Below, in pieces: positions 26,884-35,904 of a stretch of 64,000 nt of DNA. The position numbers and the translations under genes were made by a program. Each line of letters opens with the position of its first letter. Position 1 is the stretch's first letter. This stretch comes from Acetobacterium sp. KB-1 (lineage in GTDB: Bacteria > Bacillota > Clostridia > Eubacteriales > Eubacteriaceae). Below the pieces are notes generated by a model, which made no database searches, was not told the origin of the DNA, and saw only the letters and a program-made list of their open reading frames with translations. Where the stretch lies: assembly GCF_003260995.1 (NCBI RefSeq), contig NZ_CP030040.1:1141616-1205615 (forward strand), read 5' to 3'.

Positions 26884-27034
26884 TTTTTTCTCCTTTGATT
26901 TTTAATTTAATGCACTTACTTCTATATTAAGCCACCCGGAACCTGTGTGGGTACCGGGTTTGGTTGTAACTTGTTTTTGCTGTTGTTTATTTTACGAAAA
27001 TGCCTTCCCGGAAAGCGCCGATATATTCCATACA
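26420..27034. repeat. 615-bp tract identical to 63299-63913
   Basis: Reading both copies side by side I find no difference over this tract, which covers most of the corrinoid gene, the whole intergenic region with its ACCCGG/CCGGGT hairpin, and the 3' end of the methyltransferase gene. Outside it, the copies differ at many third positions. Confidence 0.9.
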
Positions 27035-27784
27035 GTATTCATCTTCACCCATCATCGCTTCGGTGGCGAACAGCATCCCCATCATATCCTTGTTCAGCGG
27101 ATCGAGAATAAAGCTGTCCATGCCGGCACTCATGGCCAAAACGGCAAAGGCCTGATTGGCAATCCGACGGGCGGGCAGGTTGAAGGAAATGTTGCTGACG
27201 GCGCCGGTGACATGAATGGTTGGATATTGTTTTTTGATTTCCCGGATCACTTCGGTCACCATGGCAATGCCATCTTCCGAGGTACAAAGCATTTCAATCA
27301 AGGGATCAATGTGCATGCGGGAGGGGTCGATCTTGTATTCTTTACATTTTGCCATTAAATCAGTAAACACTTCCAGTCGATCTTTGGCGGTTTTAGGGAT
27401 TCCCTTGTCACTATTTAATAAGGCAACACATTCCCATTTGGTATCGGCCAGTACTTTGAAAGCCTCATCAACCTTACCGCCTTCCAGCGATACCGAGTTA
27501 AACAGTCCCGGTTTGTTACAGTATTTCATCGATTCAATGCAGGTATAAACATTGGGACTGTCCACCGCAATCGGCACGTCGGTGGCATCCTGAACAATGT
27601 CGATCAACCATTTCATCGTTTCCAGTTCGATGTCATCATCCACTGAGGCACAGACGTCGATGAAATTCGCCCCGGCTTCGGCCTGCTTAATGGCCAGGTT
27701 TCGGATGAATTCAGCATCCTTTGCGGCTATGGCCTTCCCGGTTGAGGGAATCGCCCCATTAATTTTTTCGCCAATAATTATCAA
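26987..27784 (-). CDS. methyltetrahydrofolate:corrinoid methyltransferase, MtvA/MtgA-like
   Basis: This 265-residue pterin-binding protein has IIIGEKINGAIPS, NFIDVCASVDDD, IAVDSPNVYT, GLFNSVSLEGGK, HIDPLIEMLCTSEDG and GAVSNISFNLPARR in family order. The start codon is TTG (27784), six bases after GGAGG; no ATG fits. It passes the methyl group from corrinoid to H4folate. It is the middle gene of a three-component demethylase operon. Confidence 0.88.
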   Translation of the reverse strand: MIIIGEKINGAIPSTGKAIAAKDAEFIRNLAIKQAEAGANFIDVCASVDDDIELETMKWLIDIVQDATDVPIAVDSPNVYTCIESMKYCNKPGLFNSVSLEGGKVDEAFKVLADTKWECVALLNSDKGIPKTAKDRLEVFTDLMAKCKEYKIDPSRMHIDPLIEMLCTSEDGIAMVTEVIREIKKQYPTIHVTGAVSNISFNLPARRIANQAFAVLAMSAGMDSFILDPLNKDMMGMLFATEAMMGEDEYCMEYIGAFREGIFVK

Positions 27785-27825
27785 TTTTTTCCTCCAAAAG
27801 CTGTGATTTAATTTATTGTTTATTG

Positions 27826-28806
27826 TTAAAACAGTTCGGCACTCATCTTGTCGATGGCTTCCGAAGTGGCCTCATAAACACCCGGGAATGAGCTGATTGG
27901 TGCGCCCTGGCTGAGATTGGGAATAAAGTAATGCTTGCCACATTCTTTACAAGCCCTCTCCACATGTTCCATAACGATTTCAGGGGTCCAGTCAGGAAAA
28001 TCAATTTCACCGCTGTGAAGGCCGCCCATAAATGAAATCTGTCCGCCGTATTCTTTGATCAGCTCGGGAATATTGTTGGTATTCATGACGCCCTGCCAGA
28101 TATCGATACCCATTTCAATCATGAAGGGCACCAGGTTCACGCCGTAGCTGTCGCTGTGATGAACAATCAGTTCCACGCCGTTATCCTTATAGAAGCCATA
28201 GATTTTTTTGTAAGCCGGCAAAATGAATTCCTTGAAGGTTTCCGGCGACATAAATGACGAAATCTGACTGCCCCAGTCATCATGATGAAACAGCGCATCC
28301 GGGTGAAGGTTGTCAATCAGCTGCTGGGCGTACTGCAATTCATATTCAGTCAGATAGTCGATGAGTTCATGCATGGCTTCTGGTTCTTCGTAATAACTCA
28401 TTAAGGCATCTTCCATTCCCATCAGATAGTGGGTCAGTTCAAAGATCCCCGGCGTTACAAAGGCAGTCACAAATTTTTCATCGCGATCAACCGCCTTGGC
28501 ATGGGCAATGGCTTCCGTCCAACGTTCAGCCGGATAATCTACCGCTGGAGCCTTAACGTATTCGCGCCACTTCGTAATGTCTTGTAATACCTTATGCCCA
28601 TGATCGTGAACTGGAAAGGACCCGATTTGACCTTCCGGCCAGCGGATGGTAATCCCCCAGGCATTTTTGACTTCCGTCCCCTTCGGTGTCATAAAGGCTT
28701 CTTTGGGCGCTTCTCTGATCAGTTCCAGGAATTCATACTGATTGACAAACCGGTCCGGCTGGCCACCTTTAATCGTTTCCATTAAGTTTTGTCTTTTTGT
28801 TAGCAT
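27826..28806 (-). CDS. UroD-like substrate:corrinoid methyltransferase, MtvB-like
   Basis: This 326-residue protein is of the UroD superfamily branch that includes aryl-O-demethylase methyltransferases. Marks are RQNLMETIKGGQPDRFVNQYE, LFHHDDWGSQ, ELIVHHSDSYGVNLVPF and FMGGLHSGEIDF, with His residues of a probable Zn site. It should demethylate the incoming substrate and charge the corrinoid protein. It leads the operon and is divergent from a TetR regulator. Two GTAC-N12-GTAC sites flank its promoter. No corrinoid-reducing (RACE) protein is encoded nearby. Confidence 0.85.
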   Translation of the reverse strand: MLTKRQNLMETIKGGQPDRFVNQYEFLELIREAPKEAFMTPKGTEVKNAWGITIRWPEGQIGSFPVHDHGHKVLQDITKWREYVKAPAVDYPAERWTEAIAHAKAVDRDEKFVTAFVTPGIFELTHYLMGMEDALMSYYEEPEAMHELIDYLTEYELQYAQQLIDNLHPDALFHHDDWGSQISSFMSPETFKEFILPAYKKIYGFYKDNGVELIVHHSDSYGVNLVPFMIEMGIDIWQGVMNTNNIPELIKEYGGQISFMGGLHSGEIDFPDWTPEIVMEHVERACKECGKHYFIPNLSQGAPISSFPGVYEATSEAIDKMSAELF

Positions 28807-28854
28807 TTACTTTCTCCTTTTAACATAATTTCCAATAGACTCAAATCAACTTTC

Positions 28855-28932
28855 GTACATTATTGATTTTGTACTATATTAACACATCGATCGTGGCGAT
28901 GCAATAATTTTCGTACATTTTATTTTTTGTAC
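28855..28932 (-). promoter_or_regulatory. promoter flanked by two TetR-type operators
   Basis: Two GTAC-N12-GTAC sites (28855-28874 and 28913-28932) flank a leftward promoter, TTGCAT (28904-28899), 17-nt spacer, TAATAT (28881-28876). The outer bases (TCGTAC and GTACTA) are also shared by the two sites. The TetR protein encoded at 29014 is the likely ligand-responsive repressor. Confidence 0.75.
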
Positions 28933-29013
28933 TATTTTATTTTTAGTGATCGTCCCCACCCTGATATGCTATAATAAAATTAAAGATTTTAAACGATTGG
29001 ACAAGAGGACCTC

Positions 29014-29658
29014 ATGAAAAAATATAAAAAGGGTTTACAGACTGAACAGATCATTTTGCAAACTGCCAAAATACTATTTTACAACAATGGTTATGCTAAA
29101 ACTTCGATGCGGGATATCTGTGCTGAGACCGGCATCCAACTAGGAACATTAACCTATTATTTTAAGAAAAAAAAGGATATTGCCGAACGAATCTATTCAG
29201 AATTCATTGTCAGATTATTGTCCTTTGTCCGAACCAACACCTATCATGATAATATGAATGGTATCCAAATCAATTTTTACAAACAGATCTACCATTACCA
29301 TGCTATTTACAGCGATCCCCAAACCCGAGCCTTTCACGCTGAAATGCTCCACTCTGAATATATTTACCAGGAAATTATTCTGAAATTATACAATCCTTAT
29401 TTTCGCGATCTGCCCAACCGGATGACCAAAGTGGACTTTGATACCGCTGTTTTTGCGGATTCCTGCCTCCGCAAGGAATTTGGCTTACAATATATCAACG
29501 CCCCGCAGACCAAAACAGTAACCGAACTGTATATCACCATCCAGACCCTGACCGGCCGTTTGATGCGAATTCCTGAAGAAACAACCCAGCAGTATATTCA
29601 CGAAGCGCTGACCTTTTTTGAAAACCATGACGGCTCAACAATTCGACTATTGATCTGA
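29014..29658 (+). CDS. TetR family regulator 1
   Basis: This 214-residue regulator has an N-terminal helix-turn-helix (about 10-55: ILQTAKILFYNNGYAKTSM, RDICAETGIQLGTLTYYFKKK) and a C-terminal ligand domain not recognisable by family. It is divergent from the MtvB-like operon and paralogous to the second TetR at 31212; both end in IRLLI and share the helix layout. It likely represses the methyltransferase operon until the substrate or a derivative is present. Confidence 0.88.
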   Translation: MKKYKKGLQTEQIILQTAKILFYNNGYAKTSMRDICAETGIQLGTLTYYFKKKKDIAERIYSEFIVRLLSFVRTNTYHDNMNGIQINFYKQIYHYHAIYSDPQTRAFHAEMLHSEYIYQEIILKLYNPYFRDLPNRMTKVDFDTAVFADSCLRKEFGLQYINAPQTKTVTELYITIQTLTGRLMRIPEETTQQYIHEALTFFENHDGSTIRLLI

Positions 29659-29728
29659 TCACAATTGTCGGAACTTAGAAAGTAATTTATACGATATCTT
29701 GGATTGTTAAATTTCTATGACATAGATA

Positions 29729-30838
29729 TTAATCTTCAGCCTGTTCATATGCTTTTCGGCTAAATTCATATACCGCTGCGAAAAACAAAGGGCTGGCGCC
29801 TTTATTAACCAGAGCGATTTTACAATCTTTATATTTCTCAACAAAATCCTTAGCCATCGCTCGGATTTCTTCAGCGGTGGTGCCGGCTGGCTCTGGCAAT
29901 AACTGAACCCCAAAAACAAGACTTACCTCTTGATAAGTTGTCGCCATTCGAAGATAATCATTCATCGTCTGTCCGCACCATAAATCCACACCGGCTTCAA
30001 TCAATGCCGGCACCAATGGCTCAACCCGACCACAACTATGCAGTTCAAAAGCGATATTGCGTTCATGACAGGCATCAACCACTCGTTTTAAGTATGGTAC
30101 AATCATTTCACGACATGTTGCCAGCGAGAAAAACGGATTATTTTGTGTCCCCCAATCGTCGTGGATCAGAAATCCATCAATTGCAAAATGTTTATGCAGT
30201 CGGTCAATATAGTCCACATACAAATCTGCTAATCTGTCGAACAACCGATGCACCCCATCCTGCTGATCCTCATCAACCAGGGCGATTGCCGCATGATCGA
30301 CATCCATCAGAGACATCAATCTTTCCCAGAAACCTGAAAGCAATCCTACTTGTACCATCTTGTCAGATTTAACATAGTCCTTATTCTTCGCAATACAGTT
30401 TTCCCAATCCATATCGTCTAAATTGGGGAATGGCACCTGTTCCTCCCATTTATTGATATCCCGCACCGCCGGATTCCCCGGATGCACGGATGCTCCACCG
30501 GCAATATCCACCCATTCCCAATCAAGATCAAACCAACCTTTTGCGATATTGCTTTCATACTGGGGTAATTCTTCAGCATCAAAGACTAGCCGGGTGGCAA
30601 CATTGTCTGGATGCATTCTGGGACGAAACACCTGTACTTCGCAGTTGAAAAAACCTGCCTGGGGAATCCAATATGGCTTTTTTCCATTGAATAGCAATTT
30701 CCAGTTTTCTCTTGCTGTTATTGGCCTGTTAAATTTTTTCTGAATGGGCGCTTTTGGCACCAATGCCATGACATGTGTGGGATAGTCTGGATATTCACCA
30801 ATTACTTCAAACTCTTTTTGATCAAATTTTTCTCTCAT
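29729..30838 (-). CDS. UroD-like methyltransferase, single gene
   Basis: This 369-residue UroD-superfamily protein has ARENWKLLFNGKKPYWIP, DGFLIHDDWGTQNNPF, ELHSCGRVEPLVPALIEAG (His and Cys typical of the Zn-binding methyltransferase branch) and a C-terminal FFAAVYEFSRKAYEQ. Start 30838 follows AAGGAG. It is transcribed alone and divergent from TetR 2. With no corrinoid gene beside it, it must borrow a corrinoid protein from one of the neighbouring operons, or act on another acceptor. Confidence 0.82.
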   Translation of the reverse strand: MREKFDQKEFEVIGEYPDYPTHVMALVPKAPIQKKFNRPITARENWKLLFNGKKPYWIPQAGFFNCEVQVFRPRMHPDNVATRLVFDAEELPQYESNIAKGWFDLDWEWVDIAGGASVHPGNPAVRDINKWEEQVPFPNLDDMDWENCIAKNKDYVKSDKMVQVGLLSGFWERLMSLMDVDHAAIALVDEDQQDGVHRLFDRLADLYVDYIDRLHKHFAIDGFLIHDDWGTQNNPFFSLATCREMIVPYLKRVVDACHERNIAFELHSCGRVEPLVPALIEAGVDLWCGQTMNDYLRMATTYQEVSLVFGVQLLPEPAGTTAEEIRAMAKDFVEKYKDCKIALVNKGASPLFFAAVYEFSRKAYEQAED

Positions 30839-30940
30839 TACAAACTCCTTTACTTTAAACATCCATATTTGAAATAACTAGATATTTCATATATTGCCTT
30901 ATTAAAAAATCTCAATTATCAGCACTTATCATTTCTTATT

Positions 30941-31149
30941 AAGATTTTATAAGAAATATCTTATTAATTACCTCTATGATAACATTATTTTTTAAAAAAT
31001 CAAGCAATTAATAAAGATTTTTTATACATAATCTTATTTTTATGAAAAAACATCCAATATTCTGCTTATTTAAATGATTTCATTTGTGCAATTGAAGTTT
31101 TTTCCATATCTACAATCTTTCATCATTAAGATTTACTAATATTTATCTT
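30941..31149. promoter_or_regulatory. three AAGAT-N12-ATCTT operators
   Basis: Sites at 30941-30962, 31014-31035 and 31128-31149 share the same 22-bp geometry. The first two flank a leftward promoter (TTGATT 31003-30998, 16-nt spacer, TATCAT 30981-30976) for the UroD-like gene. The third lies just upstream of the TetR 2 promoter region (TATACT at 31178). Confidence 0.8.
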
Positions 31150-31211
31150 ACTTATTTTATATCTGATCGCTCTGTGTTATACTGATACCAATACAAATTA
31201 TGGAGAATAAG

Positions 31212-31868
31212 ATGATACCTCAAAAATTAAGCAAAGGTCTGCAGACAAAAATAAGCATGATTAATGCTGCCAAAATGTTATTTTATCAAAATGGTTTTAA
31301 AAAAACTTCGGCCAAAGAAATCTGTGAAAAGGCAAGGGTTAATCATAAGAATTTTAATTACTACTTTAAATCAAAGGATTCTCTTTTGACTGAAATTTAT
31401 TCAGAGTTATACATGAAATCATATTCTTTTATCGAATCGAAAATCACTTATGAAATTAATAGTATCGAAAAGAATACTTTCGCTGCGTATATCTATTATT
31501 CAGGTATTTTTGTTGATGAAAATACCATCCGTTTTCAGCAGGAAATTTATGATCAACTCTCAAGCAGCGCCTATATGGGCCAAAACTTCAACCATGTCTA
31601 TCACCAGTTTTTTAGAGACATGGGTAAAGAAATTGACCAGGATGAAATTGACAACATCAGATTTGCTGAACTGGGTCTTCGGCGTGAACTTATCCTGAGA
31701 TTTATCGAAAATCCTGGCAATAAAACGATTTATGACGTCATCACAACCATGCATCTATATCGGGGACGGTTGCTTCAGATGGATGAAACACTCACAAAAT
31801 CTTATTTATTCAACGCCCTCGAATTTGAACATAAGCATGATCATTCCCATATCCGTCTGCTCATTTAA
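31212..31868 (+). CDS. TetR family regulator 2
   Basis: This 218-residue protein is a paralogue of TetR 1. Its helix-turn-helix region is MINAAKMLFYQNGFKKTSA, KEICEKARVNHKNFNYYFKS, and the ligand domain ends HDHSHIRLLI. Start 31212 is preferred because GGAG lies 6 nt upstream. It is divergent from the single UroD-like methyltransferase gene, and three identical-geometry operators fill the shared region, implying autoregulation and control of the neighbour. Confidence 0.88.
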   Translation: MIPQKLSKGLQTKISMINAAKMLFYQNGFKKTSAKEICEKARVNHKNFNYYFKSKDSLLTEIYSELYMKSYSFIESKITYEINSIEKNTFAAYIYYSGIFVDENTIRFQQEIYDQLSSSAYMGQNFNHVYHQFFRDMGKEIDQDEIDNIRFAELGLRRELILRFIENPGNKTIYDVITTMHLYRGRLLQMDETLTKSYLFNALEFEHKHDHSHIRLLI

Positions 31869-32066
31869 GCTTTTTAACAATCATTTTCAACGTTTCATAA
31901 TCAATCAGGACTTTACTTCTGACAGTGATAGCAAAAAAAGCTATCACTGCTTCATCAAATAACCTAACCAAAAAAACTTTGATAGTTTTTTAATTAACAG
32001 CTTGACCTTGAAGTGACTTGAGGGTTTATCCTATGAGTAAATCCAAATATGAAAACGAGGTACAAA

Positions 32067-33992
32067 ATGTTTACTAAATTGTTTACACCAAAGAAAATCA
32101 ATCAGTGTGAGATTCCCAATCGTCTGGCAGTCACCGCCATGGTGGCCAATTACTGCAATGAAGACGGCACCGCCACCGATCGTTATATTGCCTATCACGA
32201 AGCCAAGGCCAAGGGCGGCTGGGGCCTGATTATTACCGAAGATTATGCCGTCAGCGAGCATGCCATGGGCTATCAGTTTATTGCCGGGCTGTGGAATGAT
32301 GATCAGATTGCCAGTCACAAAAAACTGACCGACACCATTCATCAGTATGATTCCAAAATCTTTGCTCAGATCTATCATGCCGGCCGCCAAAGCGCCAGCT
32401 TCGTAAATGGCGGCGTTCAGCCGGTGGCCCCATCGGCAATCCCCTGTCCGTGGTTGCGGCAACTGCCCCGGGAACTGACCATTCCGGAGATTGAACAGAT
32501 TGTTGAAGATTTTGGCGACTGTGCCTTACGGGCTAAACAGGCCGGCTTTGATGGTATCGAAGTGCATGCCGGACATGGCTATTTAATTGCCGAATTCATG
32601 TCCACCTATGTCAACAAACGTACTGATAAATACGGCGGTTGTCTGGATAATCGCTTACGCTTTGTTAAAGAAATCTATGCCGATATCCGCGGCAAGGTCG
32701 GCGACGATTTCCCGGTCATGATCCGTTTTTCGGCTGACGAAGTGGTTCAGGGCGGCCGGGACATTTCTGAATCCCGGGTCCTGGCTAAACTCTTTGCCGA
32801 ATGGGGTTTTGATGCCCTGCATGTTTCCAGTGGCGCCTATGGCGATCATAATAAGGGGATTGTTTCGCCGATGTATGTCTCCCATGCCTGGACTGTCGAC
32901 TTTGCTGCCGAGATCAAACAAATCGTGGATATCCCGGTCTTTACTGTCAACCGCATCAATGATCCCCGCATGGCCGATGGTCTGCTGGAAATGGGCAAAG
33001 CCGATTTCATCGGAATGGGCCGGGGCTCCCTGGCCGATCCGGAGCTGCCAAATAAGGCCAAGGCTGGTGATTTAACCGCAATCCGCTACTGCATCGGATG
33101 TATGCAGGGCTGTGTCGGGAAGTTACTGGTGGGTGAAGCCATCACCTGTCTGGTCAATCCCTCGCTGGGCCAAGAATATCAATTGGATTATAGCAAAGTC
33201 ACCAAACCGAAAAAAGTCCTGATTGCCGGCGGCGGACCCGGTGGCCTGGAAGCGGCCCGCGCCGCGGCGATCAAAGGCCACGAGGTCACGCTTTATGAAA
33301 AAGGCAGCTTTTTAGGCGGTCAGTTTAAATCCGCTGCTTATCCCCCCTGCAAGGGTGAGTTGGCCACTTATACCAACTGGATCACGAGCGAACTGGATCA
33401 GTTGGGTGTAACGATTCATCTCAACCGCGAATTGACGAAAGAACTGGTGGCCGCTGAAAAACCGGATACCGTTATCGTCGCCACCGGCGGAACCCCCTGC
33501 AAACCGGCGATCAAAGGGATCGACAAAGCCCTGGTTGTCACCGCTGAAGATGCCCTACTGGGCAATGTGGCCACCGGTGATCAAATTGTTGTGGCCGGCG
33601 GCGGTGAGGTCGGTTCAGAAACGGCTGCGCATCTGGCGATGCAGCAACGGGATGTGACCATCATCGAAATGCTGCCCAAGATCTGCAGCGATCTCGATGG
33701 CGTCAACAAATTCAATCTGATGAAAATCCTCCGCGAATATGAGGTCAACCAATTGACCCAAACCAAAGTGGTCGAAATTCTGGATGATGGGGTAATCATC
33801 GAAAACAGCCAGGGCCAGCAGACCCTGCCTGCCGATACCGTCGTCATTGCATTGGGCTACCGACCCAACAACCAGCTGGCCGAAGCATTATCAGCCGTTC
33901 ACAACCACGTCATCGTTATTGGCGGGGCCGTCAAAACCAGCAATGCCATGGTGGCGATCAACGATGGCTTTAATGCGGGCTTGTCGCTGTAA
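32067..33992 (+). CDS. FAD/FMN/Fe-S oxidoreductase of the Old Yellow Enzyme / 2,4-dienoyl-CoA reductase family
   Basis: This 641-residue protein has an FMN TIM barrel (1-330: QIYHAGRQ, FDGIEVHAGHGYLIAEFMS, IGMGRGSLADPELPNK), then a [4Fe-4S] motif CIGCMQGCVGK with a later Cys. Two dinucleotide domains follow (VLIAGGGPGGLEAARAA and IVVAGGGEVGSETAA). The layout matches FadH and bile-acid or enoate reductases. It likely reduces an activated C=C bond, perhaps an aromatic side chain such as caffeate-type acrylates, using NAD(P)H; that substrate is a guess. Start 32067 follows ACGAGG. Single gene with terminator. Confidence 0.88.
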   Translation: MFTKLFTPKKINQCEIPNRLAVTAMVANYCNEDGTATDRYIAYHEAKAKGGWGLIITEDYAVSEHAMGYQFIAGLWNDDQIASHKKLTDTIHQYDSKIFAQIYHAGRQSASFVNGGVQPVAPSAIPCPWLRQLPRELTIPEIEQIVEDFGDCALRAKQAGFDGIEVHAGHGYLIAEFMSTYVNKRTDKYGGCLDNRLRFVKEIYADIRGKVGDDFPVMIRFSADEVVQGGRDISESRVLAKLFAEWGFDALHVSSGAYGDHNKGIVSPMYVSHAWTVDFAAEIKQIVDIPVFTVNRINDPRMADGLLEMGKADFIGMGRGSLADPELPNKAKAGDLTAIRYCIGCMQGCVGKLLVGEAITCLVNPSLGQEYQLDYSKVTKPKKVLIAGGGPGGLEAARAAAIKGHEVTLYEKGSFLGGQFKSAAYPPCKGELATYTNWITSELDQLGVTIHLNRELTKELVAAEKPDTVIVATGGTPCKPAIKGIDKALVVTAEDALLGNVATGDQIVVAGGGEVGSETAAHLAMQQRDVTIIEMLPKICSDLDGVNKFNLMKILREYEVNQLTQTKVVEILDDGVIIENSQGQQTLPADTVVIALGYRPNNQLAEALSAVHNHVIVIGGAVKTSNAMVAINDGFNAGLSL

Positions 33993-34021
33993 CCCCCACT
34001 ACACCGCTAACAATTAAAGAT

Positions 34022-34062
34022 AAAAAAAAGGATCGGTGCTTGTAAAAGCCCTATCCTTTTTT
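34022..34062 (+). terminator. terminator after the OYE-type reductase
   Basis: Stem AAAAGGATCGG with CCCTATCCTTTT, ending in TTTTTTATTT. Confidence 0.75.
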
Positions 34063-34127
34063 ATTTGTCTTAGTATATAAATGTGATACAATGAAAAAAA
34101 CCTGAAGCCACTAGAGGGAGGAAAATC

Positions 34128-34943
34128 ATGGAATATCGCATTGGGGAAGTCTCCAAGCTCTTGGGCCTGCCGGTGGAGACCATCCGTTATTATGAAAAAG
34201 AGCAGATTATTACGCCCAAACGTCAGCAAAACAGTGACTACCGCACCTATGAAACCTGGGATATCTTTTTTCTGATGGAATGCATGCGCTATCGCAGCTT
34301 TGACATTTCGTTAAAAGATATTTCAAAGATGCTTCATAATGAGTCGTTGGACTTTTTTGTCGAGCGGATCGGCTTTAAACAACAGGTCATCGATGAAAAG
34401 CTGCGCTATTATCAGATGCTGGAGCGCAAGATTTCCGCCTACAAGGATAAACTGGCAAGCCTGCCCTATAATGTCGGGTGCTATTGGTTCGTCAATACCC
34501 CCGAGTATCGTTACTTTACCTATGTCCAGCGCGAAGACGGCGATCATTATGGTGAGGTTGAGGAAAAACCCTTATTTCCGCACTGGCTCAAGCAGATCCC
34601 CTTTGTTGAGTTTACCCATCACATTGCTTTTGCCGACATCGCCGACCCCCGCATTGACCGGGACGCCTGGGGACTGTGTGTCGAAAGCGCTGACGCGGCG
34701 TTGTTAAATCTGCCGCTGAACGCGGATGTGCTGATCCGACCGGCGGGTTTGTGTTTGTGTACGGTGATGGATCTGGGTGACTATGGCAATTTGACGTTGC
34801 GGCAGTTTGATCCGCTGGTGGCCTATATCCGCGATCATGGCATTGTGCCGGAAGGCGATATCATCGGGAAAATCCTGACCCGGGTCCATGCCGATGGAAA
34901 AATGCACCGTTATATTGAGTATACGATTCCGATCAAGAAATAA
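34128..34943 (+). CDS. MerR family regulator with effector domain
   Basis: This 271-residue regulator has an N-terminal MerR winged helix (YRIGEVSKLLGLPVETIRYYEKEQII), a coiled dimerisation helix (about 80-115) and a C-terminal domain of about 150 residues resembling a GyrI/BmrR multidrug-binding domain. GGGAGG precedes the ATG. It lies directly upstream of the lipid kinase-PAP2 pair in the same direction and may control it. Such BmrR-like proteins sense lipophilic cations. Confidence 0.85.
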   Translation: MEYRIGEVSKLLGLPVETIRYYEKEQIITPKRQQNSDYRTYETWDIFFLMECMRYRSFDISLKDISKMLHNESLDFFVERIGFKQQVIDEKLRYYQMLERKISAYKDKLASLPYNVGCYWFVNTPEYRYFTYVQREDGDHYGEVEEKPLFPHWLKQIPFVEFTHHIAFADIADPRIDRDAWGLCVESADAALLNLPLNADVLIRPAGLCLCTVMDLGDYGNLTLRQFDPLVAYIRDHGIVPEGDIIGKILTRVHADGKMHRYIEYTIPIKK

Positions 34944-34968
34944 AAAAACAAAAACGGAGGACTAAACG

Positions 34969-35904
34969 ATGGAAACTTTAAAAACCAAGCTGCAGCCACA
35001 GCGCGTTAAACTTATTTTTAATCCCGGTTCTGGTGCCAATGACGAATCCCCGCTGCAAATCATGGCGGTCGTTAAAGAAATGCAGGCCCGGCAGTTAATC
35101 CCGGAACTGTATCTGATCGAACCCGACTGTAACTTGAAGGAAGTGGTCGATGAGGCCATTGCCCAGGGCATTGAACTGTTTGTCGTTTGTGGCGGCGACG
35201 GGACCGTTTCATCGGTCACCAAAGCGCTGTACGGTTCAGCGGCGACGCTTGGCATTGTTCCCACCGGAACCCGGAACAATGTGGCCTTAAGCCTCGGTAT
35301 CCCCACGGATATTGCGGCGGCGGTTGCCATTCTCAGCGCCGGCCAGCGTTTAAAAATAGATCTCGGCCTGGTCACTTGCGACGGTGTCAGCACCCCTTTT
35401 ATCGAGCTTTGCTCAGTGGGATTGTTTTCGATGCTGTTCCCCTCCGGGGATGATATCCAGCACGGCAACATCACCCGGATCGGCGATTTTCTCGGCATTC
35501 TGACGACTGCACCGCCCTCGGAGATTCATCTTTTTCTGGACGATAATCAGGAAATCAGCGAGTTGGGTCACGCCGCATTAATTTCCAATATGCCCTATGT
35601 CGGTCGTAATTATCAAGTCGGTGCGCCCGATGCCTATCATGACGGCTTACTGGATGTGATGTTTTTTGCCGATCTCTCCAAACTCGATTTAATCGCTTAT
35701 ATTCTGACCGGCGTCGGCACCGATAACCCGGAGGATCCCCGGATTATGCACTATCAGGTCCGTGAAATTGTCATCGACACCGAACCGGCCATGGCGGTAA
35801 TGGCCGATGATATCAGTTTGGGCGAGGGTTCGGTGCGCATCAAAGTACAGCCACAGGCTTTGTCGGTCATGGTCGGAGCGACCGCGTCACATGAAGGGCA
35901 ATAA
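34969..35904 (+). CDS. diacylglycerol/sphingosine kinase-like lipid kinase
   Basis: This 311-residue protein is of the DAGK catalytic-domain family (YegS/DgkB). It shows KLIFNPGSGANDESP at the N-terminus, the nucleotide motif FVVCGGDGTVSSV, and GIVPTGTRNNVALSLGIP. The C-terminal beta-sandwich carries DGLLDVMFFADLS. It would phosphorylate a lipid alcohol with ATP. Its last 14 bp overlap the PAP2 phosphatase gene, giving a kinase-phosphatase pair acting on lipid phosphates. A deleted relic of this gene is at 9144. Confidence 0.87.
   Translation: METLKTKLQPQRVKLIFNPGSGANDESPLQIMAVVKEMQARQLIPELYLIEPDCNLKEVVDEAIAQGIELFVVCGGDGTVSSVTKALYGSAATLGIVPTGTRNNVALSLGIPTDIAAAVAILSAGQRLKIDLGLVTCDGVSTPFIELCSVGLFSMLFPSGDDIQHGNITRIGDFLGILTTAPPSEIHLFLDDNQEISELGHAALISNMPYVGRNYQVGAPDAYHDGLLDVMFFADLSKLDLIAYILTGVGTDNPEDPRIMHYQVREIVIDTEPAMAVMADDISLGEGSVRIKVQPQALSVMVGATASHEGQ

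Noticed and set aside
26254..28806. Pyrrolysine-type MttB methyltransferase operon
   Set aside because: The methyltransferase here is UroD-like; there is no MttB-type protein or in-frame TAG in these genes.
31923..31949. Terminator after TetR 2
   Set aside because: A perfect 10-bp stem with an A7 loop is present, but there is no T-run after it, so I cannot call it a terminator.
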